Positions 9,055 through 18,700 of a stretch of 42,299 nt of DNA are shown piece after piece; the first letter of the stretch is position 1; each line of letters opens with the position of its first letter. Source of the stretch: Bryobacterales bacterium. GTDB lineage: Bacteria > Acidobacteriota > Terriglobia > Bryobacterales > Bryobacteraceae. Under the pieces are notes generated by a model that had not been told where the DNA came from, did no database searches, and worked only from the letters and a program-made list of their open reading frames with translations. The position numbers and the translations under genes are program-made. The stretch spans positions 1 to 42,299 of the forward strand of contig JAEUQC010000168.1 in the NCBI GenBank assembly GCA_016789905.1, given 5' to 3'.

Positions 9055-9078
9055 CCACGCATTTTATCGCATGCGTGG
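9055..9078. promoter_or_regulatory. Perfect inverted repeat between divergent sulfatase and phosphatase genes
   Basis: CCACGCAT (9055-9062) and ATGCGTGG (9071-9078) form an 8-bp perfect inverted repeat with an 8-base centre. It sits exactly between the sulfatase start (9051) and the plus-strand gene. GATAAAAT on the minus strand and GATAAT on the plus strand (9079-9084) could be -10 elements, but no good -35 box was found for either. It may be an operator for both directions. The downstream arm begins at the most upstream ATG of the phosphatase, which argues for a later start of that gene. Confidence 0.4.
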
Positions 9079-11671
9079 GATAATGGCCCACCATATGGAC
9101 ATGCGGGACCGGGAGCGGATGTTACGGGTGGCGGCGGGGCTGTTGCTGGTGGTGCTTGGCTCGTATCAATTCGTGGCGACGGGCATGTTTTTTGAGAACA
9201 TGCGGTGGCCGGAAAACGTGGTGCAAACAGGATTTACACTGACGACGCCGTGGCCGGCGATCGGGAACGCCGGGGCGCGGGCGAAAGAGGCGGGGCTACA
9301 GAGCGGAGACCGGCTGCTGGAGGTGCAGGGGGCGCGGTTCCACGGGGAGGCAACAATCCACGAGGCGATGGAGAAGTTGTTTCCTGGGGACCGGATGCGT
9401 TTGCTGGTGGAGGGGCGTGACGGGGCGCGGCGGGAGGTGAGCTGGCAGCTAGAGGCGTTGAACGGCGGGAAGACGACGATTGGGCGAACGCTGTTTTTAT
9501 CGGTGATGTCGATAGGGATGCCGTTTCTATGTTTGTTGACGGGGTTCTGGACGGTGATGGCGCGTCCGCGGAACGGAAAGGCGTGGCTGCTGCTGGGAAT
9601 GTTGGCGACGTTCGCGCATTCGGTGGTGCATCCGGGGCCGTTCGCCTCCTCGCTGGGCTTGGCGGGCCGTTTTTTTCAGATGCAGCATGTGGCGATGAAC
9701 GGGGCATGGGGGTTGTTTATGTTCCTGTTTGCGTGGGAGTTTCCGCGGAAGACAGCATGGCAGGAACGAACCGGATGGATACCGCGGCTGATCGGGGCGA
9801 CTCTGGGGCTGGTGGTGGCCGGGATTGCGGCGCGGGAAGCGATGACGATGTGGGGCGAGCCGGGAGCGTGGGGACCATGGGTTGACCGGGTTTCCACATG
9901 GCTGCGTCCGGCGCAATTGCTGCAGATGCTGGCGATAGGCGGGTTTTTCGCGCTGCTATCGTACAAACGGAACGTACTGGACGATTTGGATTCGCAAAGG
10001 CGGCTACGGCTGATACTGGCGGGAGCGACGGTGGGGTTGACGCCGCTGTTTCTGCTGCTGATCTGGGCATTGATCCGGCAGCAACGGCCGGACGAGTTGT
10101 GGATTGTGCCGGCGATATTGGCGATGTTCCTGTTTCCGGTGACGTTGGGATATGTGATTGTGGTGCAGCGGGCCTTCGGATTCGGCGGGGCGCTGCGGCA
10201 GGGATTGCAGTACGCATTGGCGCGGCGGGGCGTGCGGGTGTTGCAGTCGGGTTTGATACTGGGGGTGATACTGACGGCGGTGCTTCTGGCGTCACAACCG
10301 GGGATGAACCGGCCGCGGATATTGCAGGTGGTGGCGGTGGGAACGGCGTTGGTTTTTGCGTTGCAGCGGGGGGCGGAACTCTTATCGGGCTGGGTGGACC
10401 GGCGGTTCTTCCGGGAGGCGTACAACGCCGAACTGGTGCTGGCGAACCTGAGCGAGGATGTGCGGACGATGGTGGAGACGCGGCCGTTGCTGGAGGCGGT
10501 GGCGACGCGTGTGGGCGAGGCGCTGCACGTGGACCGGATCGCGCTGCTGTTGCGGGAGGGAGGGCAGTTCCAACCGGCCTACGCGATCGGGTATGGAGAC
10601 GGGGGCAGCGCGGCGCTCCCAGAGACGGCGCGAACGGCGGAGGTGCTGCGGCGGGAGCGGACGCCGTTGCGCGTCTACCTGGACGATAGCAATAGCTGGA
10701 TCTACCGGGAGGGGCTAAACGACGAGGAAACGGCATGGCTGCGGACGACGGCGGCCGAACTGCTGCTGCCGCTGGCGGTGAAGGATAAGCTGCTGGGGTT
10801 TATCAGCATGGGGCGGAAGCGCAGCGAGGAGCCGTATTCGGGGAACGACGTGCGGCTGCTGCAGAGCGTGGCGACGCAGACCGGGCTGGCGCTGGAGAAC
10901 AGCCAACTGGCGGCGGCGATGACGGAGGCGGTGGCGCAGCGGGAGCGGCTGAACCGGGAAGTGGAGATTGCGCAGGAGGTGCAGGAGCGGCTGTTCCCGC
11001 AGAACCTGCCGGCGATAGCGGAACTGGATTATTGGGGCTACTGCCGTCCGGCGAAGGGAGTGGGCGGGGATTCCTATGATTTTCTGGCGCTGGAGAGCGG
11101 GCTGTTCGCGATTTCGATTGGGGATGTTTCGGGGAAAGGGATTCCGGCGTCGTTGCTGATGGCGAGTTTGCAATCGGCGTTGCGGGGGCAGGCGATGTCG
11201 AACCCGGGCGATTTGGGAGTAATGATAGGCACGCTGAACCGGCTGATTTTCGATTCGTCGCCATCGAACCGGTATGCGACGCTGTTCTATTCGCAGTGGG
11301 ATCCGGCGACGCGGATACTGACGTACGTGAACGGCGGGCACTGTCCGCCGATGGTGCTGCGGGGGAGGGAGATACTGCGGCTGGAGGAGGGCGGGCCGGT
11401 TGTTGGGCTGTTCCGGCCGGCGCGTTTCACGCAGGGGACGTTTCAGGTGGAAAGGGGCGATGTGCTGGTTGGGTTCACGGACGGAATCAGCGAGGCGATG
11501 GACGCGCGGGACGAGGAATGGGGGGAAGAGGCCTTGGGCGAGTTTTTGCGAAGTTGCGCGGGAGACACGGCGCAGGAGATGATTCCAAAGATTGTGGCCG
11601 GGGCGGACGCCTTTGCGAATGGCCATCCGCAGCATGACGATATGACACTGATTGTGGTGCGATTTCTATGA
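9071..11671 (+). CDS. Membrane PP2C-type phosphatase with PDZ-like, multi-TM, GAF and SpoIIE domains
   Basis: Signal-transduction phosphatase of up to 866 residues, likely acting on an anti-sigma-factor antagonist as RsbU/SpoIIE proteins do. In order: a first membrane segment (AAGLLLVVLGSYQFVA), a PDZ-like domain at about 55-125 (AKEAGLQSGDRLLEVQG), several membrane helices at about 135-425, a GAF domain at about 455-615 (RPLLEAVATRVGEALHVDRIAL to LALENSQLAAAM), a short coiled linker, and the SpoIIE/PP2C domain. The metal-binding motifs are GGDSYD near 664, GDVSGKG near 686, FTDGI near 801 and DDMTLIV near 856. The start is uncertain: ATGs at 9071, 9083, 9095, 9101 and 9119 are all in frame, and none has an ideal ribosome site. 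A start at 9101 or 9119 would leave room for a promoter. No anti-sigma or STAS gene is adjacent; a GNAT gene overlaps its stop codon. Confidence 0.9.
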   Translation: MRGIMAHHMDMRDRERMLRVAAGLLLVVLGSYQFVATGMFFENMRWPENVVQTGFTLTTPWPAIGNAGARAKEAGLQSGDRLLEVQGARFHGEATIHEAMEKLFPGDRMRLLVEGRDGARREVSWQLEALNGGKTTIGRTLFLSVMSIGMPFLCLLTGFWTVMARPRNGKAWLLLGMLATFAHSVVHPGPFASSLGLAGRFFQMQHVAMNGAWGLFMFLFAWEFPRKTAWQERTGWIPRLIGATLGLVVAGIAAREAMTMWGEPGAWGPWVDRVSTWLRPAQLLQMLAIGGFFALLSYKRNVLDDLDSQRRLRLILAGATVGLTPLFLLLIWALIRQQRPDELWIVPAILAMFLFPVTLGYVIVVQRAFGFGGALRQGLQYALARRGVRVLQSGLILGVILTAVLLASQPGMNRPRILQVVAVGTALVFALQRGAELLSGWVDRRFFREAYNAELVLANLSEDVRTMVETRPLLEAVATRVGEALHVDRIALLLREGGQFQPAYAIGYGDGGSAALPETARTAEVLRRERTPLRVYLDDSNSWIYREGLNDEETAWLRTTAAELLLPLAVKDKLLGFISMGRKRSEEPYSGNDVRLLQSVATQTGLALENSQLAAAMTEAVAQRERLNREVEIAQEVQERLFPQNLPAIAELDYWGYCRPAKGVGGDSYDFLALESGLFAISIGDVSGKGIPASLLMASLQSALRGQAMSNPGDLGVMIGTLNRLIFDSSPSNRYATLFYSQWDPATRILTYVNGGHCPPMVLRGREILRLEEGGPVVGLFRPARFTQGTFQVERGDVLVGFTDGISEAMDARDEEWGEEALGEFLRSCAGDTAQEMIPKIVAGADAFANGHPQHDDMTLIVVRFL

Positions 11672-12249
11672 ATATTGCCGATGGATATCATGCGCTGGCG
11701 CCAGGGAAAGTAGCGTCGGTGGTGACGTATGTGCAGATGACGGCGCGGCCGGAGTGGATTGACGGGGAGTTTGCCGGCGGGCTGACGGCCATGGATTTGA
11801 CCGACCTGGGGCCATACCGGGCGATGTTCCGGCGGGTGGGGGAAAACTGGTTATGGTTCAGCCGGTTACGGGCGACAGATGAACAATTACGTGAACGCGT
11901 GGGGCGGCCTGGATATCAGGTTCTCCTGTTCCTGGACGGGCGCGGGTTTGTGGAACTGGACCGGACGGCGGAGGACGAGGTGGAGATATCGCTATTTGGG
12001 CTGGCGCCGGGAGAGACGGGGCACGGGTTGGGGCGGGCGATGATGGCGCACGCGCTGCGTATAGCGTGGGCCGGGGGGACGCGGCGGGTGTGGCTGCATA
12101 CGTGTACGCTGGACGATCCGCGGGCGCTGGGCTTTTACCGGAAGATGGGTTTTCGAGCGTATGCGCGGGGGATAGAGATCGCCGACGATCCACGATTGAA
12201 GGGCTATTTACCGGAGACGGCGGCGCCGCAGGTTCCGATTATCGGTTGA
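11668..12249 (+). CDS. GNAT-family N-acetyltransferase
   Basis: Acetyl-CoA-dependent transferase of 193 residues, predicted cytoplasmic. The acetyl-CoA loop is seen as GETGHGLGRAMMAHAL, fitting the Q/RxxGxG/A pattern, and is followed by VWLHTCTLDDPRALGFYRKMGF, the usual beta5/alpha4 segment. The start overlaps the stop of the phosphatase gene in ATGA, so both are co-translated. The acceptor is unknown; N-terminal residues (MTARPEW) resemble uncharacterised acidobacterial members. The 3' end overlaps the convergent FAD oxidoreductase gene by 11 bases, and no terminator is seen between them. Confidence 0.85.
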   Translation: MNIADGYHALAPGKVASVVTYVQMTARPEWIDGEFAGGLTAMDLTDLGPYRAMFRRVGENWLWFSRLRATDEQLRERVGRPGYQVLLFLDGRGFVELDRTAEDEVEISLFGLAPGETGHGLGRAMMAHALRIAWAGGTRRVWLHTCTLDDPRALGFYRKMGFRAYARGIEIADDPRLKGYLPETAAPQVPIIG

Positions 12250-13741
12250 GGACGGTTGGGACGAGGGGCTGGGTGGATTCCAGACCGGTGAAGTCATCGT
12301 CGCCGGGGGGGGCGGTGCCTTCGTGGTACTCGTCGTCGGCATTGACTTTCCAGAGGTCGTAGCGGGGGCCGGCGCCGCGAAGGTCCGCCATGATATTGCG
12401 GGCGGCGAGCATGGCGGTGAGCATGGAGTGGTCCTGGTTGTTGTAGCGGTGCATGCCGTTGCGGCCGGCGACCTGAAGATTGGGGGTTTCCGCGAGGAAG
12501 GCTTGGAGGGCGGCGATGCCGCGGAGGTAGTGTTCGTCGTAGACGGGATAGGCCTTGGTCATGCGGACGACACAGCCATCGACGATATCTTCGGCACGGG
12601 CGAGGCCCAGGCTGGCAAGTTCGGCGCGGCCGAGCGAGACCAGATCGGCGTCGGACATGTTCCAGAGGCCATCGCCTTCGAAGCAGAAATATTCGAGGCC
12701 AAGACAGGAGGTTTCAGGGTCCGGGACCATTTCGGGGCTCCAGTTTTTGAAGTTCTGGATGCGGCCGACTTTGACGCCTGGTTCGTGGATGTAGATCCAG
12801 TTATCGGGGAAGAGATCGGGTTTATTGACAATGAGGGCGACGGTGAGGAAGTCGCGGTAGTTGAAATCGGCGGCGGCGGCGCGGAGGGCGGGAGGGGCGG
12901 GGGGATCGAGCTTCTGGATGAGTTCGCGGATGGGGAGGGAGCTGATGAAGTAATCGGCTGGAAAGCGGCGGCCGGCGGCCTGAACGGCGGTAACACGGCC
13001 GGGGGTCCAGAAGATTTTTTCGACCTGGGAGTCCAAATGAACAGCGCCACCGGACTGTTCGACGAGTTCGCGGGTGCGCTGCCACATCATGCCCGGGCCT
13101 TTTCGCGGGTAGTGGAACTCATGGATGAGGGTCTTGATGGAGGTGCCGGATTTGGAGGGCAGCAGGGAGTTTTTGACGAGCGAGAAGAGCGAGAGGCCCT
13201 TGATGCGTTGGGCGGCCCATTCGGCGGAGATCTTTTTGCAAGGGATGCCCCACACCTTTTCGGTGTAGGACTCAAAAAAGATTTTGAATAGACGACGGCC
13301 GAAGCGGTTGGAAACCCAGGCCTCGAAGCTGGTTTCCGGGCGAATGGGCGAAAGGCGGGCCCAGAGGCAGGAGAGGGCGCAGCGGGCCGATTCGACTAGA
13401 CCAAGGCCGAAGAGGGCATTCATCGGCTGGAGCGGGTATTGGAAGAACTTGCGCTGGTAGAAGATGCGGGACAGGCGAGGGCGGGAGAGAAAATCCTGGG
13501 AGAGGACTTCACGCCACATGCGCTCCACGGCGGCAACTTTGGTGAAGAAACGATGGCCGCCAATATCGAAAAGGTACCCCTTGTATTCGGCGGTGCGGGA
13601 GATGCCGCCGACGGTGGAATCCTTTTCCAAAACGGTGGAGGAAACGCCATGTTTGGAAAGCTCATAGGCGGCGGTGAGGCCGGCCGGACCGGCGCCGAGG
13701 ATAAGAACCTGGGATGGCGAGGAAGGGGGAGAATGCGACAT
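12239..13741 (-). CDS. FAD-dependent oxidoreductase, protoporphyrinogen-oxidase/UDP-galactopyranose-mutase-like
   Basis: Flavoprotein of 500 residues. The dinucleotide-binding site is at the N-terminus (VLILGAGPAGLTAAYELSKHG, then VLEKDSTVGG), and GGHRFFTK follows as in a subgroup of amine-oxidase-like flavoproteins found beside polysaccharide genes. The C-terminal FAD-contact region is NGMHRYNNQDHSM. ATG at 13741 was chosen over an in-frame GTG at 13750 because GGTGG lies five bases before the ATG. It is the last gene of a three-gene minus-strand run with a DUF362 protein and a prenyltransferase-like protein, 54 bases after DUF362. Possible roles are carotenoid or polyprenoid oxidation, or sugar-nucleotide isomerisation; sequence alone does not decide. 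Confidence 0.85.
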   Translation of the reverse strand: MSHSPPSSPSQVLILGAGPAGLTAAYELSKHGVSSTVLEKDSTVGGISRTAEYKGYLFDIGGHRFFTKVAAVERMWREVLSQDFLSRPRLSRIFYQRKFFQYPLQPMNALFGLGLVESARCALSCLWARLSPIRPETSFEAWVSNRFGRRLFKIFFESYTEKVWGIPCKKISAEWAAQRIKGLSLFSLVKNSLLPSKSGTSIKTLIHEFHYPRKGPGMMWQRTRELVEQSGGAVHLDSQVEKIFWTPGRVTAVQAAGRRFPADYFISSLPIRELIQKLDPPAPPALRAAAADFNYRDFLTVALIVNKPDLFPDNWIYIHEPGVKVGRIQNFKNWSPEMVPDPETSCLGLEYFCFEGDGLWNMSDADLVSLGRAELASLGLARAEDIVDGCVVRMTKAYPVYDEHYLRGIAALQAFLAETPNLQVAGRNGMHRYNNQDHSMLTAMLAARNIMADLRGAGPRYDLWKVNADDEYHEGTAPPGDDDFTGLESTQPLVPTVLNR

Positions 13742-13795
13742 CGAAACCACCGGGATGACACCGGCTAACAGGGCAAGAAACCATGATAGCGGGAA

Positions 13796-14758
13796 TCAGG
13801 CGAGGCGGAGATGCTGAAAGTCCTGAATCAGTTGAAAGTCCGTGCGAAGGGGAGCGGGAAGTTCCCCGCGGTGGTCAATTTGAGAAGCGGAAATGGCGCC
13901 GAGATCGGCGGCTTTCTGGAGATATTCGATTTTGGCGGGGTCGATACCCATCAAGCGGCAACAGGTGGCGTCGACGGCGAGCAGATCCCGCCCGAAGACG
14001 AGGGCGCCCATGGGCCTTGGCTGGCCCTGGATGGGACCGTTGCCTTCCATGCCGATAATGCCATCGACAATGGCGAAGGTATTCCGGAAGCGGCGGTTGA
14101 GGGCGACGATGGAATTGGCAATGCCGTTGTAGTGGAGGAGGTTTTTCGGCCAGCCGTAGATGGCACCGGGGACGAGGCCGAAGAAGTTCTTCATAGAAAG
14201 CGTGGCACCGGCCCAGTGGTGGGTTTTCATTTTGGGGAGGGAGACGATGAGGTCAGCGGCGAGAAGGGTTTCGGAGAAGAAGAAATCGGGCCTGCCGAGG
14301 AAGGGGCCGATAGATTTCACGTCGTCGCGATTGAGGTCGACGAAGTGGTCATCGAGGGTGTGGAGTTGCTGCCAGTAGCCGGCTTCTTCGGTGAGTCCGA
14401 AGGTATCGCGGCGGTGGCCCGGGCCTTCCCCGATGGTGACGTTGGCGCCGAGGGAGCGGAAAGCGTGAAAGGCGGCGACGACCACGCGCGGGTGAGTATT
14501 GATGGCGGTGGCGTTATCGAACTCGACGAGATTGGGCTTGAGCAGGACGCGTTTGCCTTTGACGTCCGGCACGCCGGACTGGGCAAGACCGGTGAGGATG
14601 AGCCGGGTCAAGTCGTCATCGTAGGAGTTGGCCTTCAGGATAGAGACGACGGAACGGCCGGAAAAGGGAGCGGGCGGCGGCGCGGAGGTGGAGGAACAGC
14701 CGGCGAGCACGGCGGAGGCAGCGGCGGCTTGCAAATGGCGGCGGGACACGGCGCTCAT
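13796..14758 (-). CDS. DUF362 domain-containing exported protein
   Basis: Protein of 320 residues of unknown biochemical role. The family signatures VLLKPNLVEFDNATAINTHP and LPKMKTHHWAGATLSMKNFFGL are clear, while the ferredoxin-type CxxC cluster found in some DUF362 proteins is absent. The N-terminus (SRRHLQAAAASAVLAGCSS) looks like a twin-arginine signal that ends in a lipobox, so it may be an exported lipoprotein with Cys21 as the acylated residue. The start overlaps the stop of the upstream prenyltransferase-like gene in ATGA, so both proteins are probably made together. Confidence 0.85.
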   Translation of the reverse strand: MSAVSRRHLQAAAASAVLAGCSSTSAPPPAPFSGRSVVSILKANSYDDDLTRLILTGLAQSGVPDVKGKRVLLKPNLVEFDNATAINTHPRVVVAAFHAFRSLGANVTIGEGPGHRRDTFGLTEEAGYWQQLHTLDDHFVDLNRDDVKSIGPFLGRPDFFFSETLLAADLIVSLPKMKTHHWAGATLSMKNFFGLVPGAIYGWPKNLLHYNGIANSIVALNRRFRNTFAIVDGIIGMEGNGPIQGQPRPMGALVFGRDLLAVDATCCRLMGIDPAKIEYLQKAADLGAISASQIDHRGELPAPLRTDFQLIQDFQHLRLA

Positions 14759-15642
14759 ACCCTGGCTTCCGGGCGCAACAAGGCGTGGCCGCCGTTGTGG
14801 GAAGAGAGAGCTTCCAGGGCAGTGGCGAGGACGTCGTGTTTTGCCAGGGGGCGCGTATCTTCGGGCAGGTCGATGCCAAAGTTACGAAGGCTGATGGCGA
14901 GCCAGGCACGGCCGAGGCGGGCGTGGCACTGCTGCCAGAGTTCACGGGCGCGAAGAAGGTCCTGCGAAAGGTCTGCTTCCAGGCAGGACTGAAGGCCGAG
15001 GAGAGCGAGGGCGGTGGTTTCCGGGTAGGAAGGAAGATCGATGCCGAGGGCGGCGCGACTGCCATAGTTCCAGCCGCCATCGGCACAGCGGCGGCGGAGG
15101 ATCATGCCTTCGGCGAGAGTGACGCGGCGGCGAAGCAGGCCGCCATCGACGCGGGGGGCGGCGCGCTTGAGGGCGACGAGGGCGTGGGAAGTGGGTTCGA
15201 TCCAGGAGGTGGTTCCGGGGAGCCAAGGCCAGCCGGCGAACTTACGTTCGTGCCCGATATGGTTCTTGACGAAGAGACCGAGGAACCGGGAAAGGTTGGT
15301 GCTTTCCTCGCCCTTTTTTTCGAGAAGCCAGGCGACGCCGCGTTCGAAGTTGCCGTCGAACACGCGGCGGGCGCAATGGAGCGTGACGGCAAGCGCCGTG
15401 GACCAGTGGGGTTCAACGACCTGTTCATTGGGGCGCCAAGAGCCATCGGGGAGTTGCCAGGAGCGGACAAGGTTCCAGCCGCGCTGCCAGTGGGGCTGAT
15501 CCATTTGATGGTGGAGGGCGAGGAGACTATAGGTGGTGGGTTCCAACCAGGAGCGTTTTCCGGCGAAGTAACCCCAGCCGCCGTCGGCGTTCTGGGTGGC
15601 GATCAAAGCTTCCACGCGTTCGGCGCGGTAGGTGCCATTCAT
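14755..15642 (-). CDS. Prenyltransferase/squalene-oxidase repeat protein (alpha-barrel fold)
   Basis: Protein of 295 residues with several QW-like repeats: DGGWGYF at about 20, DGSWRPNE at about 66 and DGGWNYG at about 188. These mark the alpha/alpha-barrel of squalene cyclases and protein prenyltransferase beta subunits. The DxDD acid motif of class II terpene cyclases is not seen and the protein is less than half the length of squalene-hopene cyclase, so it is unlikely to be a normal cyclase. No signal peptide is visible. It leads an operon with DUF362 and the FAD oxidoreductase. It is divergent from the SBBP propeller gene across 93 bases. The substrate or partner is unknown. Confidence 0.82.
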   Translation of the reverse strand: MNGTYRAERVEALIATQNADGGWGYFAGKRSWLEPTTYSLLALHHQMDQPHWQRGWNLVRSWQLPDGSWRPNEQVVEPHWSTALAVTLHCARRVFDGNFERGVAWLLEKKGEESTNLSRFLGLFVKNHIGHERKFAGWPWLPGTTSWIEPTSHALVALKRAAPRVDGGLLRRRVTLAEGMILRRRCADGGWNYGSRAALGIDLPSYPETTALALLGLQSCLEADLSQDLLRARELWQQCHARLGRAWLAISLRNFGIDLPEDTRPLAKHDVLATALEALSSHNGGHALLRPEARV

Positions 15643-15681
15643 GCGATCTACTATCGGCCGGGAACTTATGGAACTTTAGGG

Positions 15682-15710
15682 TTGTCTACGAAAGCGGCGA
15701 ATGATATTCT
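15682..15710 (+). promoter_or_regulatory. Putative sigma-70-type promoter of the SBBP protein gene
   Basis: TTGTCT (15682-15687), a 17-base spacer and TATTCT (15705-15710) lie 25 bases before the ATG at 15736. Each box matches four of six consensus bases and the spacing is ideal. No Shine-Dalgarno is obvious between it and the start. Confidence 0.4.
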
Positions 15711-15735
15711 CTTGCTTCGCCTCATTAACAATTTT

Positions 15736-18700
15736 ATGCGCCTACATTCCGCCATTCTAATCCCGCTAATTGCACTCGGGTTGTTCGGTGAAACCGCTCC
15801 GAGGACAACGCGTTTCGTGGGTCTTGCGCCCGTTTTCGAAGAAAATGGAGGGCAGGCGGACCCTGGAATTCTGTTCCTGGCCCGCGATTCCCGCGGCACA
15901 CTCGCCGTAACAAAGACCGGAGCGCGTGTATCGCTGGTGAAACGGGAGCGGGATAAGCAACCGATGGCAGCGGAAGTGGAGCTGCAATTTCCAGGCGCAG
16001 ACTGGAGCCGAGTTACGGGCGAAGCGGCGTTACCTTCGTACACGAATTTGCTGATTGGCGATAAGCCGGAGAAATGGACGAAAAAAGCGGCACATTTCGG
16101 GGCGGTCCGGATAGCGGGCGTGTATCCGGGTGTGGACCTGGTGTTTCATGCGCGACGAGGAGTGGTGGAGTTTGATTTCGAGGTGGCGCCGGGAGCGGAT
16201 GCGTCGCGGGCCCGGTTTCGCTTTCCGGGGCGAACGCCGGCACTCCAAGCCGATGGATCGTTGCGTGTGAGCACGGAGGCCGGCGACCTGGTGCTGCCGA
16301 AGCCGGTGGCGTTCCAGGACCAGGAACGGATTGTGGCGAGCCGGTTTGTAATGCGGGGCGGCGAGGCGCGGTTCGCGCTGGGGGCCTATGACCGGGGGAA
16401 GAAATTGACGATTGACCCGGCGATTTCGTACTTGACGTTTTTCGGCGGAACGGGCGCCGATAGCGCCGGCGGACTGGCCGTGGACGCGGCGGGGAATATC
16501 TACCTGGGAGGGGCGACATCCTCCACAAACTTCACGGTGACGCGAGGCACGGTGCAAGGTACGCTGGCGGCGCCGCTGGATGGGTTTGTATCGAAGTTCA
16601 ACTCCGCGGGCGTGTTGCAGTATTCAACCTTGTTGGGAGGCAATGGCACCGATGTAATCAACGACATAGCGGTGGACAGCCAGGGCAGCGTTTATTTTTG
16701 CGGCGCGACGGCGTCCACAAACTTCCCGCTGGCGGGCGCGATTCAGCCCAATAATCGCGGCGGCAGTTCGGGCCAGGACGCAATGTTCGGGAAGTTGAAT
16801 CCGACGGGCACGTCGCTCGTGTATTCCACTTACTACGGCGGCAACTTCACGGACCGGGCGAACGCCTGCACGATTGACACCGAAGGCAACCTGTACGTTA
16901 CGGGTTACACAATTTCCGACGCGTTCCCATTCACGCCCGGGGCGTTTCAGACCTCGAACCGGTCCCCGATCGCCGGAAACGGGTTTGTGACCAAAATCGC
17001 ACCGCTGGGGGACCGGGCGGTTTTTTCGACATTCATCGGAGGCGGAATTGATGACAGCCTGAGCGATATCGCGATTGACCGCAACCGGAATATCTACGTG
17101 GTGGGCCAATCGTTTTCGACAAATTATCCGACGGTTGGGGCGTTTCAGGCGACCAACCGGGGCAGCTACGACGCGGTGCTGACGAAACTGAACGCGGCGG
17201 GGACGGCGTTGACGTTTTCGACGTTCCTAGGCGCGGCACAGGACGATACGGCGTTTTGCGTGGAGGTGGACGGCAGCGACAATGTCTATATTGCCGGGAG
17301 GACGTTCAGTTCCGCGTTTCCAACATCCAGCGGAGCGCTGAAGAAGGATCTGGAAGGACCGTCGGAGATGTTCCTGGCAAAGTTTGACTCTTCCGGATCG
17401 ACGCTGATGGCAAGTACTCTGTTTGGCGGAAACCGGGACGAGGAGCCATATCGAGTGGCGCTGGACCGGAGCGGATCGTTCTACGTAACCGGGTGGACAA
17501 GTTCGCCTGGGATACGGCCGGTGGACGCGGTGCAAACGACGCTGGGCGGAGCCCGGGACGCTTTCGTGCTGAAGATGAACAGCGGGTTGGACGCCGTGCA
17601 GATGTTCACGTTCCTGGGCGGGCCGGCAGATGAGTTGGGATTGAGCATGGCGCTGGACAGCGCCGGGCGGATTCTGGTGACCGGAACGACAGGGAGCACC
17701 AGCCTGGAAACGACGACGAATGCGGCGCAACGCGTGTCCGGCGGATTGACGGACGCGTTCCTGGCCATTATTGACAGTTCGACGGCGGCGAATCCGTTCA
17801 CGGTTTCGACGACGCGACTCACGTTTACAGGGACGGCGGGTGCGGCGATTCCGCGACAGCAGTTCACGATCCGGGCCACGGCCGGCGTGCCGGAGTGGAC
17901 CATTGACGCGACGACGGTGACCGGCGGGGCGTGGCTGACGGCGACGCCGCGAACGGGATCGGGCAACGCGACGATCGACGTGGCGGTGAATACAACATCA
18001 CTGGCGGCGGGGAACTATGAGGGTTCGCTGGCGGTGAACAATACGCGGCTGGGCACGCGGACCATTGTGGCGGTGGCGCTGACGGTGGGATCGGCGGGCG
18101 GAACGGTGCCGGACAACGGCGTGGTGAGCGCGGCGACATTCACAGGCGGGCCGGTGGCGCCAGGGTTACTGGTGACGATCTTCGGATCGGGAATTGGCCC
18201 GGCGACACTGACGACGGCGCAGGTGACTTCGGCGGGCGCGCTGGCGACGACACTGGCGGATACACGCGTGCTGTTTGACGGCGTGGCGGCGCCGCTAGTG
18301 TATGTGTCGGCAACGCAACTGAGCGCGATCGTGCCGTATGGTGTGGCGGGCAAGACGACGACATCGCTACAGGTGGAATACCGGGGCGTGCGGACGAATT
18401 CCGTGCCGCTGCGGGTGACAGAGACGGCGCCGGGATTATTTACCGCCAATAGCAGCGGCAAGGGTCCGGGCGCGATTCTGAACGCGGACAACAGCGTGAA
18501 CACGGCAAGCAATGCGGCGCCGGTGGGCGGGATAGTGATCCTGTACGGCACCGGTGAGGGAGTGACGGACCCGGGCAGCCAGGACGGGTTGCTGGCCACG
18601 GCGGTGTATCCGAAACCGAGGCAGCCAGTGACGGTGCGCATCGGCGGCAAGGACGCCGAAGTGCTGTACGCGGGCGCGGCGCCGGGACTGGTGGCCGGCG

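Noticed and set aside
14785..15735. Upstream extension of the SBBP gene reading frame by about 317 codons
   Set aside because: It is antisense to the prenyltransferase-like gene, has no family resemblance, and the signal peptide begins at 15736.
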